Positions 25,110 through 33,519 of a stretch of DNA of 64,000 nucleotides are shown in pieces. Position 1 is the first letter of the stretch; every line of letters begins with the position of its first letter. This DNA comes from Pseudomonadales bacterium (GTDB lineage Bacteria; Pseudomonadota; Gammaproteobacteria; Pseudomonadales; IMCC2047): contig JACKNY010000001.1 of the NCBI GenBank assembly GCA_024234615.1, positions 1,454,501-1,518,500 of the forward strand, written 5' to 3'. The notes beneath the pieces are model-generated. The model was not told the DNA's origin. It worked only from the letters and a program-made list of their open reading frames with translations, and ran no database searches. The position numbers and the translations under genes are program-made.

Positions 25110-25832
25110 ATGGGAAAGGATACCGTGGGTTATCGCACTTCACATCCGCAGCTGCCACTGAATATTAAAATTCGAAAAGATGACACTTTCGCGAATTTTG
25201 TGGAGGATGGTAATCAGCATGTGGTGAGCGGTTTAAAAAATCAGCTTACCAATAGTGGTGAACCATATATTTACCTTTGGGGGACATCCGGTGTCGGTTT
25301 GAGCCATCTGTTACAAGCCGCCTGTCAGCACGCGTCAGAGAAAGGCGCAACCTCTATTTATCTGCCGATGACGGAGGTTGTCAATTTTAATCCCGATTTA
25401 TTGAAAGGTATTGAGACTCTAGACTTGGTTTGTATTGATGACATACAACTTATCCATAACCTCAAGTCTTGGCAAGAGGCGATATTTTTTCTCTTTAACC
25501 AACTTCAGCAAAATAATGGAGTCCTCCTAATTGCCGCCAATTCTACACCACAACAAATAGGCATTGAGCTGCCAGACTTAGTTTCAAGGCTTGCATCAGG
25601 CATGATATATCAAGTTCAGGCGCTCAGTGATAATGGAAAAAAAATTCTATTACAGCAACGCGCTAAGGAAATGGGCCTTGAACTTTCTGAAGAATCGGCG
25701 CTGTATATTCTAAATCGCGCAGAACGTAGTGTGATAAGGCTGATAGAGATACTCTCTAGGCTAGATAAAGCATCGCTTTCCAGTCACCGAAGACTAACGA
25801 TTCCCTTTATTAAAGAGATAATGGGTTGGTAA
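25110..25832 (+). CDS. hda: DnaA regulatory inactivator Hda
   Basis: AAA+ protein of 240 residues that, with the DNA-loaded sliding clamp, stimulates DnaA-ATP hydrolysis and so limits re-initiation. The N-terminal QLPLNIKI region corresponds to the clamp-binding motif (QL-P-L). YLWGTSGVGLSHLLQAACQH is the degenerate P-loop, and LVCIDDIQLI is the Walker B equivalent; sensor 2/arginine elements follow. In the P-loop the usual lysine position is Leu, whereas E. coli Hda has Arg. ATG at 25110 directly follows the upstream stop; GTG at 25125, with AAGGA before it, is an alternative. It is the third gene of a DUF2066-phosphatidyltransferase-hda operon. Confidence 0.92.
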   Translation: MGKDTVGYRTSHPQLPLNIKIRKDDTFANFVEDGNQHVVSGLKNQLTNSGEPYIYLWGTSGVGLSHLLQAACQHASEKGATSIYLPMTEVVNFNPDLLKGIETLDLVCIDDIQLIHNLKSWQEAIFFLFNQLQQNNGVLLIAANSTPQQIGIELPDLVSRLASGMIYQVQALSDNGKKILLQQRAKEMGLELSEESALYILNRAERSVIRLIEILSRLDKASLSSHRRLTIPFIKEIMGW

Positions 25833-25980
25833 TGGCCGTGTTAGTAATTACGGTTGATATATCCTCAACACAAGTTCAATATTAACCCGTGGATAGGGGG
25901 CTTAACGTGGGGAGCTTGTGGGAGTTTATTTAACCCAATATCCAGCCAACTAACGATTAATTTTGTGGGGAGATGATGCC

Positions 25981-26325
25981 ATGAGTGCTGACGAACGCAG
26001 GGGAGAATTACGAGGTGTTCGAGAAGAACGGCTATTCGTGAAAGTGCTGGATTGTGAGGTTAACCCAGAAGTCACGGACACAACGCTATCCAGCTCCACT
26101 TTAGATGTTTCAGCTAGCGGGATGCGCCTAGTTTTGTCAGGAGAGGTGCCAGCGGGGACTTTGCTAGAATTATGGGTTGAAATCCGAGGCTGCCCAGGAA
26201 AATTTTTGCTTACCGGCAAGGTGAAATGGTGTCGTGCGAATGGTGAAGATTTTATCTGTGGTGTCGAACTGATTGATAACGGCGAAGAATCTGATTGGGG
26301 GGACTGGCAGGATTTATTTATTTAA
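25981..26325 (+). CDS. PilZ domain protein
   Basis: Predicted cyclic-di-GMP receptor of 114 residues consisting of a single PilZ domain. Basic residues RGELRGVREER in the N-terminal segment could supply the RxxxR ligand-binding motif, and LDVSASGMRLVL supplies the D/N-x-S-x-x-G motif. ATG at 25981 is supported by GGGGAGATG upstream. It stands alone between hda and the DUF481 gene. In this window it is a plausible effector for the diguanylate cyclase/phosphodiesterase at 44.2 kb, an inference only. Confidence 0.85.
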   Translation: MSADERRGELRGVREERLFVKVLDCEVNPEVTDTTLSSSTLDVSASGMRLVLSGEVPAGTLLELWVEIRGCPGKFLLTGKVKWCRANGEDFICGVELIDNGEESDWGDWQDLFI

Positions 26326-26382
26326 TACGCCCGTGAGCCCCGCCAACCATTATTCAAAAATACGACGTTTAAAGCTTTTTAC

Positions 26383-26402
26383 GGTAGGCAGTCGCGACTA
26401 CC
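26383..26402 (+). terminator. possible hairpin after the PilZ gene
   Basis: GGTAG (26383-26387) and CTACC (26398-26402) could pair around ten bases; inside is the perfect palindrome AGTCGCGACT (26390-26399). Only TTCTTGATT follows, so this is weak as a terminator; an operator for the DUF481 gene is an alternative. TATAAT at 26411-26416 lies immediately downstream. Confidence 0.25.
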
Positions 26403-26506
26403 TTCTTGATTATAATTAAGTAATTCTGTAGATTTGCCCCTCATTTTCAGTTCGTTAGCATGGCTAGGCCTGCTGCCTGGATACGTATTGTCATGGGGAG
26501 TTTTTT

Positions 26507-27550
26507 ATGTTCAAACCACGAAGCCTACCGCTCTTTTGCGCGCTAATTTCTTCACAATTTGTTTTATCACAACTTAGCTGGGCGGACATCGTCAAGTTTC
26601 AAAACGGTGATCAATTACAGGGAAGGATAGTTTCCATGCAAAATGGCGTAATGAAATTAGACTCTAGTGTGCTGGGAGAAGTCAGCATTGCACTGGATCA
26701 GGTGGATAGCTTTGCCGTCGATGATAGTGCCGAGCTACATTTTAAAGATGGCACGGTGCTTAAGCAAAAAGTCCAACTGGCTGAGGGGCGCGCAATCCAG
26801 TTAGAGCCAAGCGCGGTGGTTAATGCCGCAACGGTGCCGCTGTCGCAACTGACGACAATAAACCCACCACCGGAAGCGCCGGTAGAATGGAAAGGGAGAG
26901 TTTCTGGTGGGATTGTTATTGACCGTGGCAATAGTGAATCACAGGATATGCAAATGCTGGTGAATACTAGCCGCGAGACGAAGACCGATCGTATTATTCT
27001 TGATTTGGGTTTTATCGAAAAACGTGAAACCAATCCTGACACCGGCGAGGAAAATACCAGCAAACGCCGTTATGACCTGAGCGCGCATTATGATTATTTC
27101 CTATCACCAAAATATTACGTCTATGGCGATACCAATGCTGAGAAGGAATCTACCGCAAACCTTGACCTCAGGCTGACCATTGGTGCGGGTGGCGGTTATC
27201 GCTGGATCAATACGGATGTGACCCAGTTCGATATTGAAACCGGCTTGAGTTGGGTTAATGAAAGTTTTTCTGACCAGTCTGAAGACAACGACTACATAGC
27301 GGCCCGTTTTGGCTGGCGTTATAGCCATGCCTTTTCACCGGCAACCACCTTCATTCATCAGGGGAAATGGATTCCAAGTTTAGAGAACGCCGAAGATCAG
27401 CTAGTAAAGACGACGACAGGTATCCGTACCCAATTAAATGGTCATCTTTTTGTGGAAGCGAAAGTGATTTTTGATTGGGATCAAACTCCGGCGGATAATG
27501 CGGAGAAGGAAGACTCATCCTATATTTTTGGTATCGGCTGGGATTTTTAA
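26507..27550 (+). CDS. DUF481 outer-membrane beta-barrel-like protein
   Basis: Predicted exported protein of 347 residues with a signal peptide (LFCALISSQFVLSQLSWA). The segment after it (DIVKFQNGDQLQGRIVSMQNG, about 25-115) is a small beta domain often found ahead of DUF481. The C-terminal 220 residues are alternating beta strands ending in YIFGIGWDF, with a terminal Phe typical of outer-membrane barrels. Family members resemble YdiY and have no known function. GGGGAG lies nine bases before the ATG. It converges on ttcA with 70 bases between. Confidence 0.85.
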   Translation: MFKPRSLPLFCALISSQFVLSQLSWADIVKFQNGDQLQGRIVSMQNGVMKLDSSVLGEVSIALDQVDSFAVDDSAELHFKDGTVLKQKVQLAEGRAIQLEPSAVVNAATVPLSQLTTINPPPEAPVEWKGRVSGGIVIDRGNSESQDMQMLVNTSRETKTDRIILDLGFIEKRETNPDTGEENTSKRRYDLSAHYDYFLSPKYYVYGDTNAEKESTANLDLRLTIGAGGGYRWINTDVTQFDIETGLSWVNESFSDQSEDNDYIAARFGWRYSHAFSPATTFIHQGKWIPSLENAEDQLVKTTTGIRTQLNGHLFVEAKVIFDWDQTPADNAEKEDSSYIFGIGWDF

Positions 27551-27620
27551 TGCCAAGTAAAGGTTAATTGCCGAGGTTGGCTATTTTGAAATTTCAGAAT
27601 CCATTTTAAGTAACTAAGAA

Positions 27621-28463
27621 TTATAGATTTACCAGCCGTACCTGGTTGCTACGATGATCTCCCGTAGTTCGACGTGTCAGGTTGGCAAAATCAAACAGAC
27701 GGGTATCGGCTAAATGGGAAGCAGCCACATTGGTGATGCTTTTAAAAATGATATCAAGCCTGCCTGGATTTTGTTTTTCCCAGCTTTGTAGCATTTCTTT
27801 AATGACCTGACGTTGCAGGTTATCCTGCGAACCACATAGGTTGCAGGGAATGATGGGAAAGTCTTTAGTTTTGGCGTACTTGATAATATCGCTTTCCTTA
27901 CAATAAGCGAGGGGACGAATCAGTATATTGGCGCCATCGTCGCTTAACAGCTTCGGTGGCATTGCTTTGAGTTTGCCGCCGTAAAACATATTTAAAAAAA
28001 GCGTTTCCATAATATCATCACGATGGTGCCCCAAAGCGACTTTGTTCGCGCCTATTTCACTGGCAAAACCATAGAGACTACCTCTGCGTAAGCGTGAGCA
28101 AAGCGAGCAGGTGGTTTTGCCTTCGGGGGTTTTCTCTTGGACGATGCTGTAGGTATCTTTTTCAAGAATATGGTATTCAATACCAAGTTGCTGAAGATAT
28201 CTTGGTAGCACATCCTCTGGAAAGCCAGGTTGCTTTTGATCTAGATTAACCGCAACAAGAGTGAATTGAATTGGGGCATGGATTTGTAGATTAAGTAAAA
28301 TATCCAGCATGGTGTAAGAATCTTTGCCGCCGGACAAACAGACCATCACCTTGTCACCAGCCTCAATCATATTAAAATCTACGATCGCATTTCCGACATT
28401 TCGGCGTAATCTTTTCTGTAGTTTGTTGAATTCTAATTTTTCTTTTCTGGCAAGATTCTGCAT
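27621..28463 (-). CDS. ttcA: tRNA 2-thiocytidine(32) synthetase TtcA
   Basis: Iron-sulfur dependent ATPase that thiolates C32 of several tRNAs. The PP-loop LSGGKDSYTMLD binds ATP; two CxxC motifs, CSLCSR and CNLCGSQ, hold the catalytic cluster cysteines. ATG at 28463, with AGGG upstream, begins MQNLARKEKLEFNKL and gives 280 residues; an upstream in-frame start at 28499 would add 12. It lies after fnr on the same strand (about 120 bases), the order often seen beside cco genes. An Fe-S tRNA enzyme downstream of an oxygen-sensing regulator is a recurring arrangement. Confidence 0.95.
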   Translation of the reverse strand: MQNLARKEKLEFNKLQKRLRRNVGNAIVDFNMIEAGDKVMVCLSGGKDSYTMLDILLNLQIHAPIQFTLVAVNLDQKQPGFPEDVLPRYLQQLGIEYHILEKDTYSIVQEKTPEGKTTCSLCSRLRRGSLYGFASEIGANKVALGHHRDDIMETLFLNMFYGGKLKAMPPKLLSDDGANILIRPLAYCKESDIIKYAKTKDFPIIPCNLCGSQDNLQRQVIKEMLQSWEKQNPGRLDIIFKSITNVAASHLADTRLFDFANLTRRTTGDHRSNQVRLVNL

Positions 28464-28583
28464 GGTGAGCCCTATCGATTTCGTTGCTGGCTTAATCAAC
28501 TAAGCTTAGACCCGCGCTTTGTACAGGATTAGCAGACTATTGTAAATATTAATCAAAGGGCTAATGGGGAGGGCGGAAGCTTT

Positions 28584-29351
28584 TTAGTTCGCAGTCCCGT
28601 CCGCGGCGCTGATGACGCAGGCACCTGCGGCTTCTTCGAGGGCGTCTGGATGGGTTATTTCAACGGCACGACCATTAACGGAAATAATGTTTGCTTTTTG
28701 CAGTCGTGAAAACACTCTGCTGATCGTTTCAACCGCAAGACCTAAGTAATTAGCAATTTCATTACGAGACATAGTCAGATAGATAAAGTCAGCGGCATAA
28801 CCGCGACGTTGGATGCGCGCAGATAGATCCATCAAAAAGTTGGCAACGCGCTCTTCGGCATTCTTTTGACTGAGCAACAGCATCATCTGTAAATCGCTAC
28901 GGATTTCTTTACTTAAAGATTTAATAAACTGTCTCTTTAGGTCCGGCATTTGGTCGGTAAGCTGTTCGAAGCGAGAATAGGGTATTTCACAAATCGTAGT
29001 CGTTTCGATAGCGACCGCACTCACAGGATACTTTTGTGTAGCGATGCCGCTAAGACCGATCAATTCACCGGGCAAATAGAACCCGGTTATTTGGTCTTCC
29101 CCTTGAGCCGTCAAGGAATAGGTTTTAATGCAACCACTACGAATGGCATAAAGCGCTTTAAAATTTTCTTCTTGGCGAAAAAGAAAATCGGCTTTTTTAA
29201 GTGGTCGACCTCGATTGATAATGGAGTCCAAGCGGTCAATATCACTAAAATCTAATGATAACGGGAGACAGAGAGATCGCAAGCTACAACTTTGACAGGT
29301 AGTTTCACGAAATGAGTGAAGTTTTATGCCTTGAGACTCTGATTTATTCAA
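28584..29351 (-). CDS. fnr: Fnr/Anr-type oxygen-sensing transcriptional regulator
   Basis: CRP-family regulator whose [4Fe-4S] cluster senses oxygen and controls anaerobic and microaerobic genes. The N-terminal cysteines CQSCSLRSLC plus Cys in AIRSGCIKTYS match the four cluster ligands of FNR. The cyclic-nucleotide-like domain (FYLPGELIGLSGIA) and dimer helix (LLLSQKNAEERVANFL) follow. The recognition helix region NYLGLAVETISRVFSRLQK contains the E-x2-S-R residues that read TTGAT half-sites. Start is uncertain: TTG at 29351 or TTG at 29423, which adds 24 residues. It sits directly downstream of the cco assembly genes, and a perfect FNR box precedes ccoN. Confidence 0.95.
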   Translation of the reverse strand: MNKSESQGIKLHSFRETTCQSCSLRSLCLPLSLDFSDIDRLDSIINRGRPLKKADFLFRQEENFKALYAIRSGCIKTYSLTAQGEDQITGFYLPGELIGLSGIATQKYPVSAVAIETTTICEIPYSRFEQLTDQMPDLKRQFIKSLSKEIRSDLQMMLLLSQKNAEERVANFLMDLSARIQRRGYAADFIYLTMSRNEIANYLGLAVETISRVFSRLQKANIISVNGRAVEITHPDALEEAAGACVISAADGTAN

Positions 29352-29493
29352 TGCGACGCCTACCTCTGTATAAACTCGTTGCGCTGTCTGCAGCAGTTTA
29401 TTCCCGCTATACCAATAAAACAAGCGGTGGCTAGCATGAAATATCGGATATCACCCATGGTTATTGTTACGGCAGCCAATAATTAATCATCAT

Positions 29494-30339
29494 TTATTTG
29501 TGCATTTTTCCCTTATCGAGAACACGAACAAAGGCCAAGTGTTGCCACAAACCTGATGGTTGGGTGTCCTGGTATCTCGAATAGACGCTAAGTATTGTAT
29601 CCCAATCCGGCGCAGGTTTTAAAGAGTGATGCATGTGGGGAGTTATCGGTTGCTCCCCGCTGTCTCGCCAGTGAATGGGTATCGTCCAAATACCAAAAAT
29701 AATTATCAAGACAGCAGCACTGCGTCTAAATCCATGTGACTGCATAAGCCATTTCACTTTTTCCAATAACAACCCAGTTGTCATTAAGGTTGGTAGTGTT
29801 CCTAAACCAAAGAAAAACATGATCAAGGCGGACTGTCGCCACTCTTCGGCGGTAGCAGCCCAGATCAGTGTGCTGTAGACCAAACCACAGGGCACCCAGC
29901 CCCAGAGCATGCCAATAGGTATGGCTTGTAGCGGGGTGTTTACGGGCATTAGCTGTTTCATTATTGGCTGTAAAAGTGACCAAAGTTTACCGCCGATATG
30001 CTCAAGGCGTCTCAGGAGACCGCTCCAGCCTGCCAAATAGAGCCCAAGTAGAATGAGCATTAGGCTGGCCAGATAACGCAATATCAAACTCGCCTGATGA
30101 AACTGATCTGTCACTAACCAAGCTAAAATGCCGACGAATGCACCCGCCAAGGTATAGCTCAATATTCGCCCCAGATTAAAAGCCAGCAGTATCGGAACTA
30201 TCTTAGTTATTGGTCTTTTATTGATAGGAACAGAGAAAGCCAGCGCGCCCATAATGCCGCCGCACATCCCGATGCAATGTGCGCCACCGAGTAGGCCAAT
30301 TAGAAATGCAGCAGAGTAGCTGATGGGCTCATGCATCAT
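29494..30339 (-). CDS. SafE/TauE-like (DUF) permease of the cbb3 cluster
   Basis: Polytopic inner-membrane protein of 281 residues, in the sulfite exporter TauE/SafE superfamily branch found with cco genes. The N-terminus contains the diagnostic GGAHCIGMCGG, whose cysteines and histidine suggest metal or thiol chemistry, and a second element WGWVPCGLVYS repeats the theme. About six membrane helices follow, with a polar C-terminal tail. It overlaps ccoS by four bases and precedes fnr. A role in oxidase maturation or copper handling is inferred from position; transport of sulfite is not shown. Confidence 0.8.
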   Translation of the reverse strand: MMHEPISYSAAFLIGLLGGAHCIGMCGGIMGALAFSVPINKRPITKIVPILLAFNLGRILSYTLAGAFVGILAWLVTDQFHQASLILRYLASLMLILLGLYLAGWSGLLRRLEHIGGKLWSLLQPIMKQLMPVNTPLQAIPIGMLWGWVPCGLVYSTLIWAATAEEWRQSALIMFFFGLGTLPTLMTTGLLLEKVKWLMQSHGFRRSAAVLIIIFGIWTIPIHWRDSGEQPITPHMHHSLKPAPDWDTILSVYSRYQDTQPSGLWQHLAFVRVLDKGKMHK

Positions 30340-30533
30340 GGCTCATCCTGCTGCTCAGCTTTAGTGCGCGGCGGAGTTGGTGGGGATTTAGGCTCGGGGT
30401 CGTCAAATAAAATGCTGTGGGCAGGGCCGTCTAAATCTTCAAATTGATCGTTTTTTACAGCCCAAAAAAATAAGCTTAATCCGATTATTAGCAGTACAAG
30501 GGCAATCGGAATAAGTAAATAAATAACATCCAT
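30336..30533 (-). CDS. ccoS: cbb3 oxidase assembly protein CcoS
   Basis: Small single-span membrane protein of 65 residues required for cofactor insertion into cbb3 oxidase. The N-terminal helix IYLLIPIALVLLIIGLSLFFWAVKN and following QFEDLDGPAHSILFDD match the family closely; the proline-rich tail is variable. Its ATG shares a base with the ccoI stop (TAATG) and its end overlaps the next gene, so it is translated in a coupled series. Confidence 0.93.
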   Translation of the reverse strand: MDVIYLLIPIALVLLIIGLSLFFWAVKNDQFEDLDGPAHSILFDDPEPKSPPTPPRTKAEQQDEP

Positions 30534-32974
30534 TAGTTGTGAGAAGTTTCCAGGTTAGTATCAGTTGCAGTATTTAAACGCAAGGCATTCAAAACCACAA
30601 GCAGCGAACTGGTAGACATTCCGATAGCCGCTAAGTAGGGTGGCACAAAACCAAAGGCCGCTAGAGGTAGAGCCATGAGGTTATAGAATAAGGCCCAGCT
30701 GATATTTTGCTTGATCACAAGACGACATTTGCGGGCGCACTGTATAGCGTCGATTAGATGCCCTAACTGGCCCGACATAAGCACGGCATCGGCTGTGGTT
30801 TTAGTCAGATCGGATGCGTTGGTCATAGCAATGGATACATCGGCGCTCGCTAGTACTGGTATATCGTTAATACCATCGCCGACCATGATGACTTTTGCTC
30901 CGGCGGCCTGTAGTTGTTTGATGTGCTCTAGCTTGTCGCCAGGGGATGCGCCGGCAATAACTTTATCGATATTGAGTTGTTGAGCTAGGTAGTGCACATT
31001 TGGTGCATAATCTCCGCTCAACAACTCAATATTTAAATCCAAGTGGTTTAATTCTCTAATGACTGATATCACGTCTGGACGAAGCTGGTCGCTCAGTTGA
31101 AACCAGGCCAGCAATTCTCGGCTGTTGCCTAACAAAACCCATTGTCCTATCGATAGAGTCTCAGGCGGCAATACTGCTTTAAGCTGCTGACCTGAGTGAT
31201 CCATAACATAGGCTGGATTGCCTATTCGGTAAACCTCATCTCCAATCTTACCTTCAATCCCGGCACCAGTTGCACATTGAACGGCAGTTGCGCTGAGGAA
31301 GCTGGTCTCAAAGGCTTGTGCAATCGGGTGTTCAGAATGAGTCTCTAAAGCAGCTGCAATACTATGGCATTGATGTTTGGATATGGTACTAATAGGTATC
31401 ACTTGTTGTAACACAAAACGACCTTGAGTGAGCGTGCCAGTTTTGTCAAAAACAATATGGGTAGCCTGGGCTAAGCCTTCCAGTGTGTGGCTGTGGGTGA
31501 TCATAAAACCACGCTTAAGCAGAAAACTGGTGGCAGCTGTCAGGGCTGTAGGTGTTGCTAGCGAAAGCGCACATGGGCAGGTGATGACTAGCACTGATAG
31601 CGTAACCCAAAAGGCTTGACGAGGATCGACAAAGTACCAACTGACAGCCACTATAACTGAGAGCAGCAATACCAGCCCGACAAAATATTGTGCCACTTTA
31701 TCGACAAGCAGAGTGATAGGAGGCTTGCCAGCTCTGGCCTGATCGAGCATGCGCAAGATGGCAGATAACTGAGTCTGTTGACCAACCTCAGTGATTTCAA
31801 TTGTGATGGGATTTTCAATATTAATACTACCGGCAATGACCCGATCTCCGGGTTGTTTTCGAATTGGCAGAAATTCGCCAGTAATCTGCGCTTCGTTAAT
31901 ACTGGTTTGCCCTGTAATGATCATCCCATCTGCGGCGATTGTCTGGCCGACTTTTACTAATATATGATCTTTTGGCTTAATATCCCGCAGTGAAGCAACT
32001 TCATAGCCGGATGTTTTCACCAACAGAACGCTGGTCGGTAATAGTTGGTTTAGCGCATGGCTGACCTGATCCATTTTACGACGTGCTCGAAACTCTAAAA
32101 ACCTGCCCAAAAGCAAGAAAAAGGTGAACATGCAGACGGAATCAAAGTAGACATCCTGACCTGCACTAATGGTCGACCAAATGCTAGCGCTATAGGCGGT
32201 AGCTATTGCGAGGCTGATTGGAACGTCCATCGTTAGATGTCGAGCTTTTAGGTTGCGCAGAGCAGAGGAGAAAAAAGGTTGTGCCGAATACAGCACAACT
32301 GGTGTTGTTATTAGCAAACTAACCCAGCGTAAAAAATTACGATGCTCAATCGCCATGCCATCAAATGCACCAGCATAGAGAGCAATAGCGTACATCATTA
32401 CCTGCATCATCCCGATGCCAGCAACACCTAGCCTGCGGATAAAATGGCGGTTTTCGGACTGGATGATGGCATCTTGTTTTGCCGGTTGGTAGGGGTGGGC
32501 TTGATACCCAATCCGGTAAATAGTTTGCAATATATCACTCAAGTTTAGGCTGTCTGTATTCCAGACCACACGGGCGCGACCATTGCTCAGGTTTACTGAG
32601 CAACTTTGCAGGCCATTCAACTTATTGACATGGTGCTCAATTAACCAAGTACAGGCCGCACAGGTGATACCTTCGATAATTAATATTGCCTCAGCTTTAT
32701 CCTGTTCTGAATAAGCGACGAAATCGGTTTGTATGTCCTTTCGATCGTAAAGCCGTAATTCCTCTGCCAGGGTTTCTTTCATCAGGGCGGCGGGCATGGC
32801 GGGAGTTGTTCGGTAGCGATAGTAGTCTGCCAAACCTGTTTCGATAATGGTTTTGGCCACGAATTGACAGCCAGGACAGCACATAGGTTGCGCCGAACCT
32901 TCAATCAATACCTCATAATTTACGCCTTTGGGTATCGGTAAACCGCAATGATAGCAGGCTCTTGATTGCTGCAT
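30533..32974 (-). CDS. ccoI: cbb3-associated copper-transporting P-type ATPase (CcoI/FixI)
   Basis: P1B-type ATPase of 813 residues that exports copper toward the periplasm for insertion into cbb3 oxidase. The order of elements is an N-terminal cysteine-rich region (CYHCGLPIPKG, MCCPGCQFVA), a heavy-metal-associated domain with GITCAACTW, membrane helices, the actuator TGEFLP, the channel motif TCPCALSLATP, phosphorylation site FDKTGTLTQG and hinge GDGINDIPVLA. The N-terminal zinc-ribbon-like extension distinguishes CcoI from CopA. It lies between ccoH and ccoS with minimal spacing. Confidence 0.95.
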   Translation of the reverse strand: MQQSRACYHCGLPIPKGVNYEVLIEGSAQPMCCPGCQFVAKTIIETGLADYYRYRTTPAMPAALMKETLAEELRLYDRKDIQTDFVAYSEQDKAEAILIIEGITCAACTWLIEHHVNKLNGLQSCSVNLSNGRARVVWNTDSLNLSDILQTIYRIGYQAHPYQPAKQDAIIQSENRHFIRRLGVAGIGMMQVMMYAIALYAGAFDGMAIEHRNFLRWVSLLITTPVVLYSAQPFFSSALRNLKARHLTMDVPISLAIATAYSASIWSTISAGQDVYFDSVCMFTFFLLLGRFLEFRARRKMDQVSHALNQLLPTSVLLVKTSGYEVASLRDIKPKDHILVKVGQTIAADGMIITGQTSINEAQITGEFLPIRKQPGDRVIAGSINIENPITIEITEVGQQTQLSAILRMLDQARAGKPPITLLVDKVAQYFVGLVLLLSVIVAVSWYFVDPRQAFWVTLSVLVITCPCALSLATPTALTAATSFLLKRGFMITHSHTLEGLAQATHIVFDKTGTLTQGRFVLQQVIPISTISKHQCHSIAAALETHSEHPIAQAFETSFLSATAVQCATGAGIEGKIGDEVYRIGNPAYVMDHSGQQLKAVLPPETLSIGQWVLLGNSRELLAWFQLSDQLRPDVISVIRELNHLDLNIELLSGDYAPNVHYLAQQLNIDKVIAGASPGDKLEHIKQLQAAGAKVIMVGDGINDIPVLASADVSIAMTNASDLTKTTADAVLMSGQLGHLIDAIQCARKCRLVIKQNISWALFYNLMALPLAAFGFVPPYLAAIGMSTSSLLVVLNALRLNTATDTNLETSHN

Positions 32975-32985
32975 GGGGTAGCTAG

Positions 32986-33504
32986 CTATTCACGTGTCAG
33001 GTGACTCGTACTGGAAATAACGATGGCTTCTTTATTCGGTAAATTAGTTTCACCTTTCAGACGCCAGAGACTATTTTCTGGGGCTAAATCAATGTAAAAC
33101 CGTCCCGCTAACGGCTTGATAAACTCGGCCCGAAATAGATTTTGATTTACTTTGGTAAGGCGGAAGGAAATATCTTTTTTCTGTTGGAGTGGCGACATTA
33201 ATTTGAGCACCAGGGACTTAGGAACAGGCATATTGCCCTGTAAAAAAAGAGTCAGCTGCTGATCCGTGTCCGAAAACAGTAGCGTTGCGTGAATACTCAT
33301 ATCTACCGCAACCTGCTCCTTCTTGAGTCGCTGGTTGATCTCCAGGCCGTCTTGATAATAATTATTGGTGACGAGCTCGGCATCGTTATTCACGGCGAGC
33401 CAGATAGTAATTATGCCCCCAATTACGGCGGTAAGCGGCGGGGTTATTAGAAACCAGGGCCAAAATTGCTTATACCAAGGTTTAATTAAACCGGCCTCAT
33501 GCAT
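32986..33504 (-). CDS. ccoH: FixH-family protein (CcoH), cbb3 assembly
   Basis: Membrane-anchored assembly factor of 172 residues. A single N-terminal helix (FWPWFLITPPLTAVIGGIITIWLA) leads into a periplasmic domain beginning NYYQDGLEINQRLKKEQ, both family hallmarks. It helps stabilise or assemble the cbb3 subunits. It lies 15 bases after ccoG and 11 before ccoI in the minus-strand ccoGHIS series. Confidence 0.9.
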   Translation of the reverse strand: MHEAGLIKPWYKQFWPWFLITPPLTAVIGGIITIWLAVNNDAELVTNNYYQDGLEINQRLKKEQVAVDMSIHATLLFSDTDQQLTLFLQGNMPVPKSLVLKLMSPLQQKKDISFRLTKVNQNLFRAEFIKPLAGRFYIDLAPENSLWRLKGETNLPNKEAIVISSTSHLTRE

Positions 33505-33519
33505 ACTGAATTTCCTTGA

